Assembly (NCBI GenBank): GCA_964478775.1
Contig: CAYZJC010000027.1
Span: forward strand, 1 to 22,696
DNA from: PNMQ01 sp964478775
Lineage (GTDB): Bacteria; Pseudomonadota; Alphaproteobacteria; Paracaedibacterales; CAIOTO01
DNA: 22,696 nt
Direction: 5' to 3'
Below are positions 8,019-15,843 of the stretch, piece after piece; positions within the stretch are counted from its first letter, which is position 1; the number at the start of each line of letters is the position of its first letter. Position numbers and translations under genes: made by a program. The notes beneath the pieces were generated by a model, which saw only the letters and a program-made list of their open reading frames with translations, was not told the DNA's origin and made no database searches.

Positions 8019-8909
8019 TTACGGCATGTGGATGGGGATAAACTTTTTTGTCATTCTTGCATAAGAAATCTGTTGCTGCTTTGACGGCAAGGGATTTGAC
8101 GCTTTAATCACATGATATTTTTGCAGCGGAATAAAAGGCTGTGTGTTCCTCATCGGCATCTTTTTATAACCTGCACCAGCCTTAAGAGGTATAAATTTTG
8201 CTGAACCACTTTGTTGGTAGCGTTTATTGTTCACAAATCTTGGCTGTGTAATGGGTTGAGATAAAGCCGAAGCAGCTGGATCTGAAGAAGCCCCTTGTTT
8301 TTTCACTTGAGCTTGAAACGCATAATGGGAAGGCGATACAAAATTCGCATCAACAATACCAGGTGTTTGATTAGGCGCATTGTACGCCGTCATCTTTTGA
8401 TACGTTTTCAAAACACGTTCACGATAAGGAATATGATGCACAGGACTTGCCGAATGATAATAAGCAATGGCTTTCTCCCAGCTGCCATGCTGTGTTTGTA
8501 ACTGGCTTAAATAGGTCGCTGCATACTTCACATTATGGTAAGGCTCAAAGGCTTGTTCTATAGAAGGAAATGCATACGGGTGATGTTTTAAATTCACCTG
8601 CATACACCCAACATCAATACTTTTTTTTCCTTGCCGTTGCAATTGTTTTACGGCTTGAATAGCCTCTTGCTTGGTTTTAAACATATAGCCCTTGCCTTCC
8701 ACATTCAAAGTCCAAGGCCAGGCTACCATCTGCTTATTTTTGCTTTTAAGCCCAGATTCCACCACCCCAATGGCATTAAGTAATTTAGATGGCATCTTAT
8801 GCTGGCGTTCATTTTGCTGAAAATAGGCTTCACACAAAGAAGCGTTAACTGCGCAAGGCACACAGCACACACTAAAAAAAACAAACATTAACAAAAAAAC
8901 AAATCGCAT
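8019..8909 (-). CDS. Secreted lytic transglycosylase (SLT domain)
   Basis: This is a probable peptidoglycan-cleaving lytic transglycosylase. From the ATG at 8909 it has 296 residues and begins with a hydrophobic signal peptide (MRFVFLLMFVFFSVCCVPCAVNA). The ATG at 8984 would prepend 25 residues with a further hydrophobic stretch and is less likely. The catalytic Glu51 lies in GVVESGLKSK. The SLT block continues with DVGCMQVNLKHH, AFEPYHNVKYAATYLSQL and GSWEKAIAYYHSASP. Cysteines in ASLCEAYF and VGCMQVN could form a disulfide. The C-terminal 120 residues are basic, low in complexity and rich in Pro/Gln. Family members act in cell-wall turnover or help assemble envelope-spanning machines; no such machine is encoded nearby. 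Confidence 0.85.
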   Translation of the reverse strand: MRFVFLLMFVFFSVCCVPCAVNASLCEAYFQQNERQHKMPSKLLNAIGVVESGLKSKNKQMVAWPWTLNVEGKGYMFKTKQEAIQAVKQLQRQGKKSIDVGCMQVNLKHHPYAFPSIEQAFEPYHNVKYAATYLSQLQTQHGSWEKAIAYYHSASPVHHIPYRERVLKTYQKMTAYNAPNQTPGIVDANFVSPSHYAFQAQVKKQGASSDPAASALSQPITQPRFVNNKRYQQSGSAKFIPLKAGAGYKKMPMRNTQPFIPLQKYHVIKASNPLPSKQQQISYARMTKKFIPIHMP

Positions 8910-9007
8910 AAAGGCTAATAGTAAAAGGCAATATGTAAGGGAGATATGCAAAAAACATGCCAACACAACTCCATGCGTTGACATGCCACATAAGCTATAA
9001 CCTTAGC

Positions 9008-10345
9008 CTAGGCCTTCGTTCCTTTTGCAGCGGTAGAGTTATGCCCACCTTCACCCATTGTCGTGGCTTCACCCGCATCTTGCACTGCAACAGCGGCTTG
9101 CTTTAGCTGGCTTTCATTTGGGCAAATTTTCTTAATGTTTTCTACATCAGTCAATTTTGCCAATGACCTGTTCGCATACACTTTTAAAACCCAACTGCAC
9201 GCAATTTTCCACAAAGGGCTAATCGCCAAAGACAACACCGTGATACTGATGATATATTTTTCTGCGTGCGTTGAAATTACACCTGCTTGGGTTGCCTCTT
9301 TTGAAAGTAAGAAAGCAAATTCACCTAACTGTGATATCATCGCCCCCACCATTAACGACTGGGGCCAATCAAGGGAAAAGCCACGCAATACAAAGGCATT
9401 AGCCGCAGTTTTACCTATAGTCACCAACAACAACACACCCAATACAAACTTAATATCTTTTACGACAAATTGAACGTCTAACAATAGACCAATTGACAAG
9501 AAAAAGAACATAATCAAAATACTTTGAATAGGCTTTGTCGTTTCAATTAGCATTAACCGCTCATGTGTGTTACCTAAAATAAGCCCTGCCAAAAACGCAC
9601 CATAAGGGGCAGACAACCCCATTAACCCAGACATTGCAGCGGCTGCAAAACAAAAGGCAAGGCTAGCTAGTGCTGTAAGTTCTTTTTCACCAGAAATAAT
9701 TTTCGAAAGGGGAATACGCACACGTTGACGACGACTCAGGTAAGTGATAATCACAATAATAAGTGTCACAGAGGCGCCAAGCTTCAGCATTAATTCATTA
9801 GAATACCAGTTGCCATTAAAGTTTCGTATGATCAAAATCAGCGGAGCAATAGCAAGGTCTTGCGCAATTAAAATACCAATAATTAACTGCCCCATGTCGG
9901 TTTTGATATCACCGGAGCTTTCCATCATCTTCACAACCACGGCCGTTGAAGACAAGGCCCCCACAAACCCTAAGACCAACCCCAAGCCAATGGGCCACTT
10001 CCACACCCACGACAAGGTTAAGGTGATAGCCGTACACAAAATAATTTGAACAAGGCTAAAGACAGTGGCCGTGAGCCACACCTTTTTAAATGAACGAAGG
10101 TTTAATTCCATGCCCACAACGAACAACAAAAGCAAAACGCCAAGTTCCGCTAGAAATTCCACCGGACCGCGGTTATTAATCAAGGCAAAACCAGATGGCC
10201 CCAACACAACACCAGTTAAAATATAACCTAAGATGGGGGGTTGTTTTAGGCGTGCAAGAGCGAGGCCTCCCGCAAGGGCCAACGCTACGACGATAGTAAT
10301 TTGTGTCAATGTAATAGATTCATGCATAATGTTTAATGCTAACAC
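9008..10345 (-). CDS. CPA2-family cation:proton antiporter (KefB/YbaL-like), no RCK domain
   Basis: This 445-aa inner-membrane protein has the CPA2 Na+(K+)/H+ exchanger fold: about twelve hydrophobic segments, PPILGYILTGVVLGPSGF near residue 36, FVVGMELN near residue 75, and the ALSSTAVVVKMM and IAQDLAIAPLI blocks that hold the ion-binding region (about 130-170). KefB/KefC and YbaL carry a cytosolic nucleotide-binding RCK/TrkA-N domain after the membrane part. Here only about 60 polar residues remain after the last helix, so that gating domain is absent. The start is GTG at 10345, with an ATG at 10327 as a good alternative; neither has a clear ribosome-binding site. The ion moved cannot be told from sequence. 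Confidence 0.88.
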   Translation of the reverse strand: MLALNIMHESITLTQITIVVALALAGGLALARLKQPPILGYILTGVVLGPSGFALINNRGPVEFLAELGVLLLLFVVGMELNLRSFKKVWLTATVFSLVQIILCTAITLTLSWVWKWPIGLGLVLGFVGALSSTAVVVKMMESSGDIKTDMGQLIIGILIAQDLAIAPLILIIRNFNGNWYSNELMLKLGASVTLIIVIITYLSRRQRVRIPLSKIISGEKELTALASLAFCFAAAAMSGLMGLSAPYGAFLAGLILGNTHERLMLIETTKPIQSILIMFFFLSIGLLLDVQFVVKDIKFVLGVLLLVTIGKTAANAFVLRGFSLDWPQSLMVGAMISQLGEFAFLLSKEATQAGVISTHAEKYIISITVLSLAISPLWKIACSWVLKVYANRSLAKLTDVENIKKICPNESQLKQAAVAVQDAGEATTMGEGGHNSTAAKGTKA

Positions 10346-10500
10346 TTAAGGAAAGATTATACAAAGACTAATCAATCCTTCTTATAAAAAAATCATAAGG
10401 TTCGTAAAATTGCAACGCTATTGTGTGTTCCTTAATCAGCTTCTTTGAGGGCAGCATTGAATGCGTTTTATCATTTTCCCTGTGATATTTTCGCAACCAA

Positions 10501-10521
10501 GGTAGGAAAATTTTACCTACC
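10501..10521. promoter_or_regulatory. Inverted repeat in the divergent region before the outer-membrane protein gene
   Basis: GGTAGG and CCTACC arms flank nine A/T bases whose inner three pairs also match, giving a 21-nt near-palindrome with one mismatched pair. It lies about 105 nt before the start at 10627, between that gene and the divergent antiporter gene. It has no T-run, so an operator is likelier than a terminator. No regulator can be assigned. Confidence 0.35.
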
Positions 10522-10626
10522 ACCCCATAGAAGCATATTTTTAATTTAAAATTTTTGATAAATTTACCTTGTAACTGACATAAAATTAATATGTCTAACA
10601 TATCAAACTCGGAGTTTAAAAAAAAT

Positions 10627-11583
10627 ATGAACAAGCTTTCATTAGCGCTTCTTACAAGCGCAGCCGTAACAAGCATGGCATTTGCAGATGCCGCAGCCCC
10701 TTCAGCAACAGGTTTCTACGTTGGTCTTAATGCCGGTGTTGCAAACACTAACGTAAAAGTTGAACGTGCCAATAACATGGATTCAGCGATTCTTACCAGA
10801 ACGTCAGGTGACTTTGATTTCAATTCAGATGGTGCTGTAGGAAGAACAGTTGCTCAAACAGGTGCAGCAAAAGGAGCTAAGGGCGACGGTAAATACTATG
10901 CTAAAGATGTTACTTATGATCTTGAGGATTCTGGCAAGAATGACGGTGCCTTTGAGCAATTTCAATTCAACCATAATTTTGATGGTGGAAAAGCTAACCC
11001 TATCGTGTCATTAATGTTGGGTTATAACCACCAAATAGACCAATTCGTAATTGGTGTAGATGGAACATTAGGATACGATTTTGCAAAAGTAGCTTCAGTC
11101 TATACGCAAGATGAAGGAAGCAAATATGGGCTTAACATTAAAACTGAATCCAAGCGCAATCTATTTTATGGATTATCACTTCGCTTTGGTTACTTAATTA
11201 CCCCAAGCACTTTAATGTTCTTAAAGGCAGGTATTGAAGCTGGAAAATGGAAAAACACTTCTGATCTATCATCAATGGAAACATATGCAGTAGATACGGG
11301 CATGCTAAATAAAGCAAGACAAACAGATGAATCTATCGCAGCAACAAAAGCAGATGAAGTAAAAGCATCTGACAAAAATAAAATTGGTTTCGTTGCTGGC
11401 CTTGGTTTAGACGTTTTCTTAAACAAAAACATGTTTGTGCGTATTGAAGGCAGCCACTACTTTGGTTCATCAAGTAAAGTTCAACAAAGTGTTGAAGCGA
11501 AAGCATTTGCATCAACAGGTCTTGGTACAAATTTCAAACCATCACAAACACGTTTCCAAATTGGTGTAGCATACAAGTTCTAG
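10627..11583 (+). CDS. Outer-membrane beta-barrel protein
   Basis: This 318-aa precursor has a typical signal peptide ending at AFA-DA (about residue 20). The mature part begins GFYVGLNAGVANTNV, a common first-strand pattern of porin-like/Omp25-type barrels. Alternating-residue strands follow (VSLMLGYNHQIDQFVIGVDGTLGYDF, LRFGYLITPSTLMFLKAGIEAG, MFVRIEGSHYFG), and the C-terminus ends VAYKF, the aromatic BAM recognition signal. The start at 10627 is preferred over 10591 because it sits directly at the signal peptide and has GGAG upstream. Long loops rich in Asp, Lys and Gly are probably surface-exposed. It ends in a strong terminator. The specific function is unknown. Confidence 0.85.
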   Translation: MNKLSLALLTSAAVTSMAFADAAAPSATGFYVGLNAGVANTNVKVERANNMDSAILTRTSGDFDFNSDGAVGRTVAQTGAAKGAKGDGKYYAKDVTYDLEDSGKNDGAFEQFQFNHNFDGGKANPIVSLMLGYNHQIDQFVIGVDGTLGYDFAKVASVYTQDEGSKYGLNIKTESKRNLFYGLSLRFGYLITPSTLMFLKAGIEAGKWKNTSDLSSMETYAVDTGMLNKARQTDESIAATKADEVKASDKNKIGFVAGLGLDVFLNKNMFVRIEGSHYFGSSSKVQQSVEAKAFASTGLGTNFKPSQTRFQIGVAYKF

Positions 11584-11609
11584 CACTGAAACGGTTAACG
11601 TTACAAAAG

Positions 11610-11640
11610 AAAAGCCCTTGCATTTGCTGGGGCTTTTTTT
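11610..11640 (+). terminator. Rho-independent terminator of the outer-membrane protein gene
   Basis: An AAAAGCCC...GGGGCTTTT stem of about eight pairs, with further inner pairing (GCA/TGC), is followed by a T-run (11634-11640). It lies 27 nt after the stop codon. Confidence 0.85.
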
Positions 11641-11705
11641 AAATAGCTTAGTCTTGCAAGGGGGGACACACGCCCAAAAGGCGTTTAATAAACTTTAAAA
11701 AAAAT

Positions 11706-11782
11706 TGGCGCACCCGAGACGATTCGAACGTCCGGCCTTTGCCTTCGGAGGGCAACGCTCTATCCAACTGAGCTACGGGTGC
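11706..11782 (-). tRNA. tRNA-Arg (anticodon CCG)
   Basis: On the minus strand the acceptor arms GCACCCG/CGGGTGC pair perfectly. The D-arm has AGCTCAGTTGGATAGAGC. The anticodon stem TTGCC/GGCAA holds the loop CTCCGAA, giving anticodon CCG. The T-arm is GACG-TTCGAAT-CGTC. The 3' CCA is encoded, and the next bases are T-rich, as expected of a terminator tail. It decodes CGG. Confidence 0.95.
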
Positions 11783-11896
11783 TTAAAAGGGCTTGTTATT
11801 AAATGTAGTAATTTATTAAAAACTTGTCAAAGTAATTCATCACATTCACTCAATCGCCATTGGTGGGGCGCCTTCAAGTCTGAAATGCAACCCCTG

Positions 11897-12502
11897 TTAA
11901 ATTTTAGCTAAACTTTTAAGGGCTGACCTTAAAATGTCTGACGACGTTAACTGACCACCCCCTTCTGCAACGGCTTTATTGACAGCAAGGTGCGCCTGTG
12001 ACTGGCTATACCCTAAGTTCACAAGGCCTAATAAGGCGTCTTGGGCAGGGGAACTTTCCATTACCTTATTCCCAAGGGGTAAGGCAGCATTCATTTGCGG
12101 GGCTGACAATTTCCCTTTTAATTCTAACACAATGCGGCTCGCAAGTTTTGGGCCGACACCATCTGCACGGGTCAGCATCGTTTTATCTTGCGCAGATATC
12201 GCAACTAATAACTCCTCTGCTGAAAGGATAGATAAGATAGCCAAAGCCACACGCACCCCCACCCCCTGCACCGTAAGCAATTGCCTAAAACATAGCTTAT
12301 CTGCTTTATGTAAAAAACCACACAAATGGGTTTCTTCTTGGCGAATGACTTGCTCTATCCAGATAGCGGTATGGGCCCCTGTTTCAGGAAGGGACTGTAA
12401 AACTTTTTGTGAAGCTTTCACCCAATACCCTACCCCGCCTACGTCGATAATAAAACCATCATTATCAATTGAGTCAATTTTACCCGTTAATTTGGCAATC
12501 AT
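11897..12502 (-). CDS. ruvA: Holliday junction branch-migration protein RuvA
   Basis: RuvA binds four-way junctions as a tetramer and recruits the RuvB motor during recombinational repair. The 201 residues show the three family domains: an OB fold (residues 1 to about 65, MIAKLTGKID...GGVGYWV), two helix-hairpin-helix motifs (LLTVQGVGVRVALAIL and TRADGVGPKLASRIVLELKGKL, about 75-130), a linker, and the C-terminal RuvB-binding helix bundle (DALLGLVNLGYSQSQA, about 155-201). GGGGA lies just before the ATG. Unusually, neither ruvC nor ruvB is adjacent: downstream is a tRNA and upstream an unrelated exported protein. Confidence 0.96.
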   Translation of the reverse strand: MIAKLTGKIDSIDNDGFIIDVGGVGYWVKASQKVLQSLPETGAHTAIWIEQVIRQEETHLCGFLHKADKLCFRQLLTVQGVGVRVALAILSILSAEELLVAISAQDKTMLTRADGVGPKLASRIVLELKGKLSAPQMNAALPLGNKVMESSPAQDALLGLVNLGYSQSQAHLAVNKAVAEGGGQLTSSDILRSALKSLAKI

Positions 12503-12561
12503 ACATTCCCCATAGTGTATATAAAAATCAACCCTTTGATAGACAACAGTATCAAGTGCAG

Positions 12562-13554
12562 TTAAGTTTCTTTATTTGCAAATAATAATAGCGCACCCGC
12601 CGTTAAAGAAAAAGCCCAAAAGCCTGGGGACTTTGAAATTGTGTTAAAAAAATCCCTTCCTTGAACTTGATTGCCAGGTGTTTGACTGCCGGGTAATTCA
12701 CTAAACCTGGGGATACCATCCTCCCCCAGGGTGATGTTATTGCAGTAAAAGTTTGCAGCCGTATTAGGGCTTGAAGGCCTCAACAAAGGGTGCAATGAAT
12801 TGTCAACATTACTATGACTAGTGATATCTAATGGATTTAGCTGTACGGCTCCTTTTAAATGCTCGCCCACACGTTCTGGCATAGGTTGTTCTGGCACAGG
12901 CTCTGGTGCTGGGGTTTGCCGTTCCAGTTCGTCTAAGGTCTTGGTGCAATGCTGCATTTGCTGATCTGATCGCATTTGGTTAAACTGCCTTAAAGATGGC
13001 GTTAAGGCAGCACTGTGGCAGTCAAACGGGATTCGTAAAGGAGGGCGGTCATGCTGCACCTGCGGTGTTGGAATCATAAAGTGATTGCGAATACGTATAG
13101 AAGCATCGGCCTCTGGCATGTCACACAGGTCGTCATTCAAATGGCTATAAGGCGTGGAATTAAGCCGATGGTCATGTTCATCAGACTCGCCAAGTGAGAC
13201 ATTAAGCGAGGAAGAACTTGACAAGCATAAGGAGGATGTGGGGCTTTCATTCAAGTCATGCTCTAACTCACTACCGTTGGCTTGATCATCTTCTGGCGAT
13301 TGCGTTTCACAAGACATATTGTCACCTAAAAAAAATTCATCAACCTTTTGCATTTCACTTTTACTAACCATCACCCAATTAAAATGGTCTTGTTCTGCTT
13401 GTGAACTTGTAATCGACTCAGTGGAGATATCTCTGCTAAGGCTATGGTGCTTATCTGTTGCAAAAAGGGTGTGGAAAGCTGTGAGGTAAACAACGACTGA
13501 TAGCCCCATTTTCCAAAACTTTTTTTTAAAGCGAGGTTGAATTAAAACTTTCAT
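12562..13554 (-). CDS. Exported protein of unknown function with C-terminal hydrophobic tail
   Basis: I do not recognise this 330-aa protein. The start at 13554 is set by a perfect AAGGAG seven bases upstream; a longer reading frame to 13680 is not needed. The N-terminus is strongly basic (PRFKKKFWK), then hydrophobic (residues 16-32), with a plausible cleavage site after LFA at about residue 32, so it is a signal peptide or anchor. The middle is acidic, Ser/Pro/Asp/His-rich and probably disordered, with serine runs around 110-125 and a proline repeat near 225. The last 20 residues are a hydrophobic segment (FWAFSLTAGALLLFA) followed by NKET. The layout suggests a surface or membrane-anchored protein, or an exported effector. 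No enzymatic motif is visible. Confidence 0.7.
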   Translation of the reverse strand: MKVLIQPRFKKKFWKMGLSVVVYLTAFHTLFATDKHHSLSRDISTESITSSQAEQDHFNWVMVSKSEMQKVDEFFLGDNMSCETQSPEDDQANGSELEHDLNESPTSSLCLSSSSSLNVSLGESDEHDHRLNSTPYSHLNDDLCDMPEADASIRIRNHFMIPTPQVQHDRPPLRIPFDCHSAALTPSLRQFNQMRSDQQMQHCTKTLDELERQTPAPEPVPEQPMPERVGEHLKGAVQLNPLDITSHSNVDNSLHPLLRPSSPNTAANFYCNNITLGEDGIPRFSELPGSQTPGNQVQGRDFFNTISKSPGFWAFSLTAGALLLFANKET

Positions 13555-13759
13555 CACGTTCTCCTTCTTGCATATAATTGTGTGGGGGTTGCAGATGAGT
13601 CGCCGATGAGTAATCACCCAGTTGTGTCGGGGGCGGCTTCTTAATTGACATACACCCTCTTTCATTTTCGCCCATGTCAAATGAAAAAACTATTAATTTT
13701 TGTGATTTTTCAAAATTTAATAATGAAATATGAAAAAATTTAACAGAAAAGTACAAAAT

Positions 13760-14197
13760 ATGGAACAAGAACATAACATTTTCACAACCGCGCCGCAACT
13801 TGAACAATGCAGTACATTCATCATGGCCCTTTCCCTGTCAGACTTAAGACTTAAAAATGATAGCCGCTTTGGCTGGTTAATGTTGATCCCTCGACAAGTG
13901 GGGGCCGTTGAACTGTTTGACTTAAGCCCAAGCGCACAGCAACAACTCATGGCAGAAATCACCGACATCAGTAAAATTGTAAAAGAAGTATGGCAAGCTG
14001 ATAAAATAAATGTCGCAAGCTTTGGCAATATGGTGAGTCAATTACACATTCACATTATTGCCCGCCACAAAGGTGATATCGCCTGGCCAGGTTCCGCCTT
14101 TGACTTTCAAACCCCCATAAGCTATGCGAAAGATGAACAGCAACAAAGGCTGCAACAATGCCTACAAGCCCTTCATCGCATGCAAACCATAGACTAA
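13760..14197 (+). CDS. HIT-domain protein (histidine triad family)
   Basis: This is a 145-aa member of the HIT superfamily of nucleotide hydrolases and transferases. The signature at residues 94-100 reads QLHIHII, so the second and third histidines of the triad are kept (His96, His98) while the first is glutamine, as in an alphaproteobacterial subfamily I recall. FGWLMLIPR (about 37-45) and INVASFGNMV (83-92) match the core strands, and DIAWPGSAF follows the motif. The in-frame ATG at 13730 would add ten basic residues. The substrate is unknown. It is divergent from the unknown exported protein and convergent with the barrel gene at 14259. Confidence 0.85.
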   Translation: MEQEHNIFTTAPQLEQCSTFIMALSLSDLRLKNDSRFGWLMLIPRQVGAVELFDLSPSAQQQLMAEITDISKIVKEVWQADKINVASFGNMVSQLHIHIIARHKGDIAWPGSAFDFQTPISYAKDEQQQRLQQCLQALHRMQTID

Positions 14198-14202
14198 AAA
14201 TA

Positions 14203-14236
14203 AAAAAACGCGCAATGCATAACACTGCGCGCCTTT
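14203..14236. terminator. Bidirectional terminator between the HIT and barrel genes
   Basis: The stem CGCGCA (14209-14214) / TGCGCG (14226-14231) has an 11-nt loop. On the plus strand CCTTTTATT follows; on the minus strand a run of seven T follows. It can serve both convergent genes. Confidence 0.8.
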
Positions 14237-14258
14237 TATTGTAATAATCAAAAATTGA

Positions 14259-14879
14259 TTAGAACTGGTAAGCTGCACCCAAAACAAAACGGTGACCTGT
14301 GTACTTCACTTTCACACCATCTTCTTTTTTGCTATACAAGAAACAATCATAACCAACACGCGCAATAATGTTGCTGCCAAACTTGTAGTCTAAGCCAAGA
14401 CCAGGAGTCATAACAAATTTTGAATCTGTAGAAGCAGAACCAACTTTTACATTGTTCAGATAACTTGTAGCTGAGAATTTTGCCATTCCTAAACCAACTT
14501 TAGCATAAGCTAATGCATTACCAAATGCATAACCTACACGTGGCGCTACTGACATAGAAAACTTTAGTTTTCCTTGAGCTTTATGGGCACCTTCACCGTC
14601 AGTCCCTTCAATAGTTGGCTTTGCAGATGAACCTGTTACATCCATTTCAACACCCAAGTAAAGGTTGTTGCTGAAAGAATGACCCCAGCCACCAAATAAG
14701 CCATACAAAATGCCTGTTTTTGATTTTTCTTTGGCGCCATCTGCTTTTGGGGTGATTGAAAATTTAGACATATCAGCACCGGTCATCAAACCAGCATAGA
14801 AACCACCGAAATTTGATGATGCATTTGCAACAGAAGCAGCGGCAACAAATGCAGCAGCTGTTAACATTAATTTATTCAT
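14259..14879 (-). CDS. Small outer-membrane beta-barrel protein
   Basis: This is a 206-aa precursor with a clean signal peptide (MNKLMLTAAAFVAAASVANA, cleavage at about residue 20). The mature chain begins NFGGFYAGLMTGADMS and shows the alternating pattern of a small (about 8-strand) barrel: ILYGLFGGWGHSF, LYLGVEMDVTG, VAPRVGYAFGNALAYAKVGLG, VMTPGLGLDYKFG, NIIARVGYDCF and RFVLGAAYQF with a C-terminal Phe. This fits the OmpA/OmpW-like or surface-antigen barrel group. GGAG lies nine bases before the ATG. It is related in style, not visibly in sequence, to the barrel at 10627. Confidence 0.87.
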   Translation of the reverse strand: MNKLMLTAAAFVAAASVANASSNFGGFYAGLMTGADMSKFSITPKADGAKEKSKTGILYGLFGGWGHSFSNNLYLGVEMDVTGSSAKPTIEGTDGEGAHKAQGKLKFSMSVAPRVGYAFGNALAYAKVGLGMAKFSATSYLNNVKVGSASTDSKFVMTPGLGLDYKFGSNIIARVGYDCFLYSKKEDGVKVKYTGHRFVLGAAYQF

Positions 14880-15107
14880 AATTTATAACTCCAAAATAAT
14901 TTATTTTACAAATAGGAGATTATCAAAGTTTACACTTCAAGCAAATAAAAAAACAAACAATTGCAACCCGTCACAAAAGGGTGTGTCACATTAAAACAAC
15001 ACATATGCCTTCCACACGTGAATCACTGCAGACACAAGCGGAAGTATTTTTTCTTTTAAACCATGCCAGAACGCAGGCATTTCAAGGCTTAATATTAGTC
15101 TACAACA

Positions 15108-15134
15108 CTTTGATAGCCTGTCAAAGGTTTTTTT
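15108..15134 (+). terminator. Orphan terminator-like hairpin
   Basis: The stem CTTTGA/TCAAAG with a 7-nt loop (15108-15126) is followed by G and seven T. No plus-strand gene lies upstream since the HIT gene, which has its own terminator at 14203-14236. The stem is short, so this is a candidate only. Confidence 0.4.
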
Positions 15135-15402
15135 AGCATCAAAGAAAAATTTAGTTAAAATTACGCATAAAAGTCAATGTCCTGCTTTCTTATGTCAACC
15201 AACAACGTAAATCCCCTCAAAACAAATTTTTAACAATCCCTTATCATGCTCATTTTTATAGCCACCCCCAACCAACAGCATACGAAGACATGATTACTGT
15301 GTTCATACAAGTGAACATTTCACACATGAAGGGTGTCATCCACACGTTTAGCCCAATAGTCAAATTCATGAAAGTAAGCACAGATTAAAAATATTTTATT
15401 TA

Positions 15403-15418
15403 TTAACTATTTGTTAAC
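15403..15418 (+). promoter_or_regulatory. CtrA-like box upstream of the cyclic-nucleotide-binding gene
   Basis: The sequence TTAA-CTATTTG-TTAAC fits the alphaproteobacterial CtrA consensus TTAA-N7-TTAAC exactly. It ends 49 nt before the ATG at 15468; a weak -10 (TACATA, 15438-15443) follows about 19 nt after the box, as expected when CtrA overlaps the -35. Binding by CtrA is inference. Confidence 0.55.
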
Positions 15419-15467
15419 TAAAAAAAAGTAAACTGCATACATATTACAAGAATTGTGGATACTCACT

Positions 15468-15821
15468 ATGATTGACGGAATTCACGAAAGATATTTTCAC
15501 GAAGGTGGGAAAATTATCTTTAAACAGGGCGAGCCTGGGCGTGCTTTTTATTTTATCGACTCTGGCACAATTGAAATGTGGGATAAGTCAAACGGAGAAC
15601 CAAGATGTGTTATCACGCTTGGCAAGGGTGATATTTTTGGTGAAATGGCCTTGCTAGATAGTGCCCCACGCATGTTTTCAGCTATCACCGGGCGTGAAGG
15701 CGCAACACTTGTCTGTGTCAACGTCACTTATATGGAAAAGGTTTTAAAAGAATCTCACCCGTTTATTAAAATTTTGATTAAGAGATTATTAGAAAACATG
15801 CGAAACATGTCAAAGAAATAG
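15468..15821 (+). CDS. Stand-alone cyclic-nucleotide-binding domain protein
   Basis: This 117-aa protein consists of one cNMP-binding (Crp/PKA-type) beta-roll. The phosphate-binding cassette reads FGEMALLDSAPR at about residues 57-68, keeping the Glu59 and Arg68 that contact cyclic nucleotides. The strands GGKIIFKQGEPGRAFYFIDSGTIEMW (13-38) fit the domain start, and the C-terminal helices end in NMRNMSKK. No helix-turn-helix, kinase or channel domain is attached, so it is not itself a Crp-type regulator; it may act through a partner protein. I chose the ATG at 15468 over the in-frame TTG at 15453. A CtrA-like box precedes it. It converges on tRNA-Leu, 22 nt away. Ligand (cAMP or cGMP) and partner are unknown. 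Confidence 0.88.
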   Translation: MIDGIHERYFHEGGKIIFKQGEPGRAFYFIDSGTIEMWDKSNGEPRCVITLGKGDIFGEMALLDSAPRMFSAITGREGATLVCVNVTYMEKVLKESHPFIKILIKRLLENMRNMSKK

Positions 15822-15843
15822 AAACAAGTAATAGTGTGAAAAG

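Larger units (their letters stand above)
14880..15467. other. 588-nt intergenic region without a protein gene
   Basis: No convincing coding frame was seen. It holds the leader of the barrel gene at its left end, a small hairpin ATGCC/GGCAT at 15063-15080, a terminator-like structure at 15108-15134 on the plus strand, an inverted repeat TGTTCA-N6-TGAACA at 15300-15317, and a CtrA-like box at 15403-15418 before the cyclic-nucleotide-binding gene. The orphan terminator suggests a small RNA could be made from this gap. Confidence 0.6.

Noticed and set aside
10368..10676. 102-aa minus-strand open frame
   Set aside because: It overlaps the promoter, start and signal peptide of the beta-barrel gene on the other strand, has no family resemblance, and contains the 10501-10521 palindrome.
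13555..13729. Riboswitch in the roughly 130-nt leader of the unknown exported protein
   Set aside because: A repeated ACTCATC and some G/C-rich pairing are visible, but no known riboswitch core or terminator/antiterminator pair could be drawn.
14880..15135. SRP (4.5S) RNA or 6S RNA gene
   Set aside because: The conserved SRP tetraloop/GGAAG core and the 6S bubble organisation are absent on both strands.
15300..15317. TGTTCA-N6-TGAACA inverted repeat as a LexA site
   Set aside because: Alphaproteobacterial LexA boxes are direct GTTC/GAAC repeats with 7-nt spacing; this inverted form with N6 does not fit, and the nearest gene is not an SOS gene.
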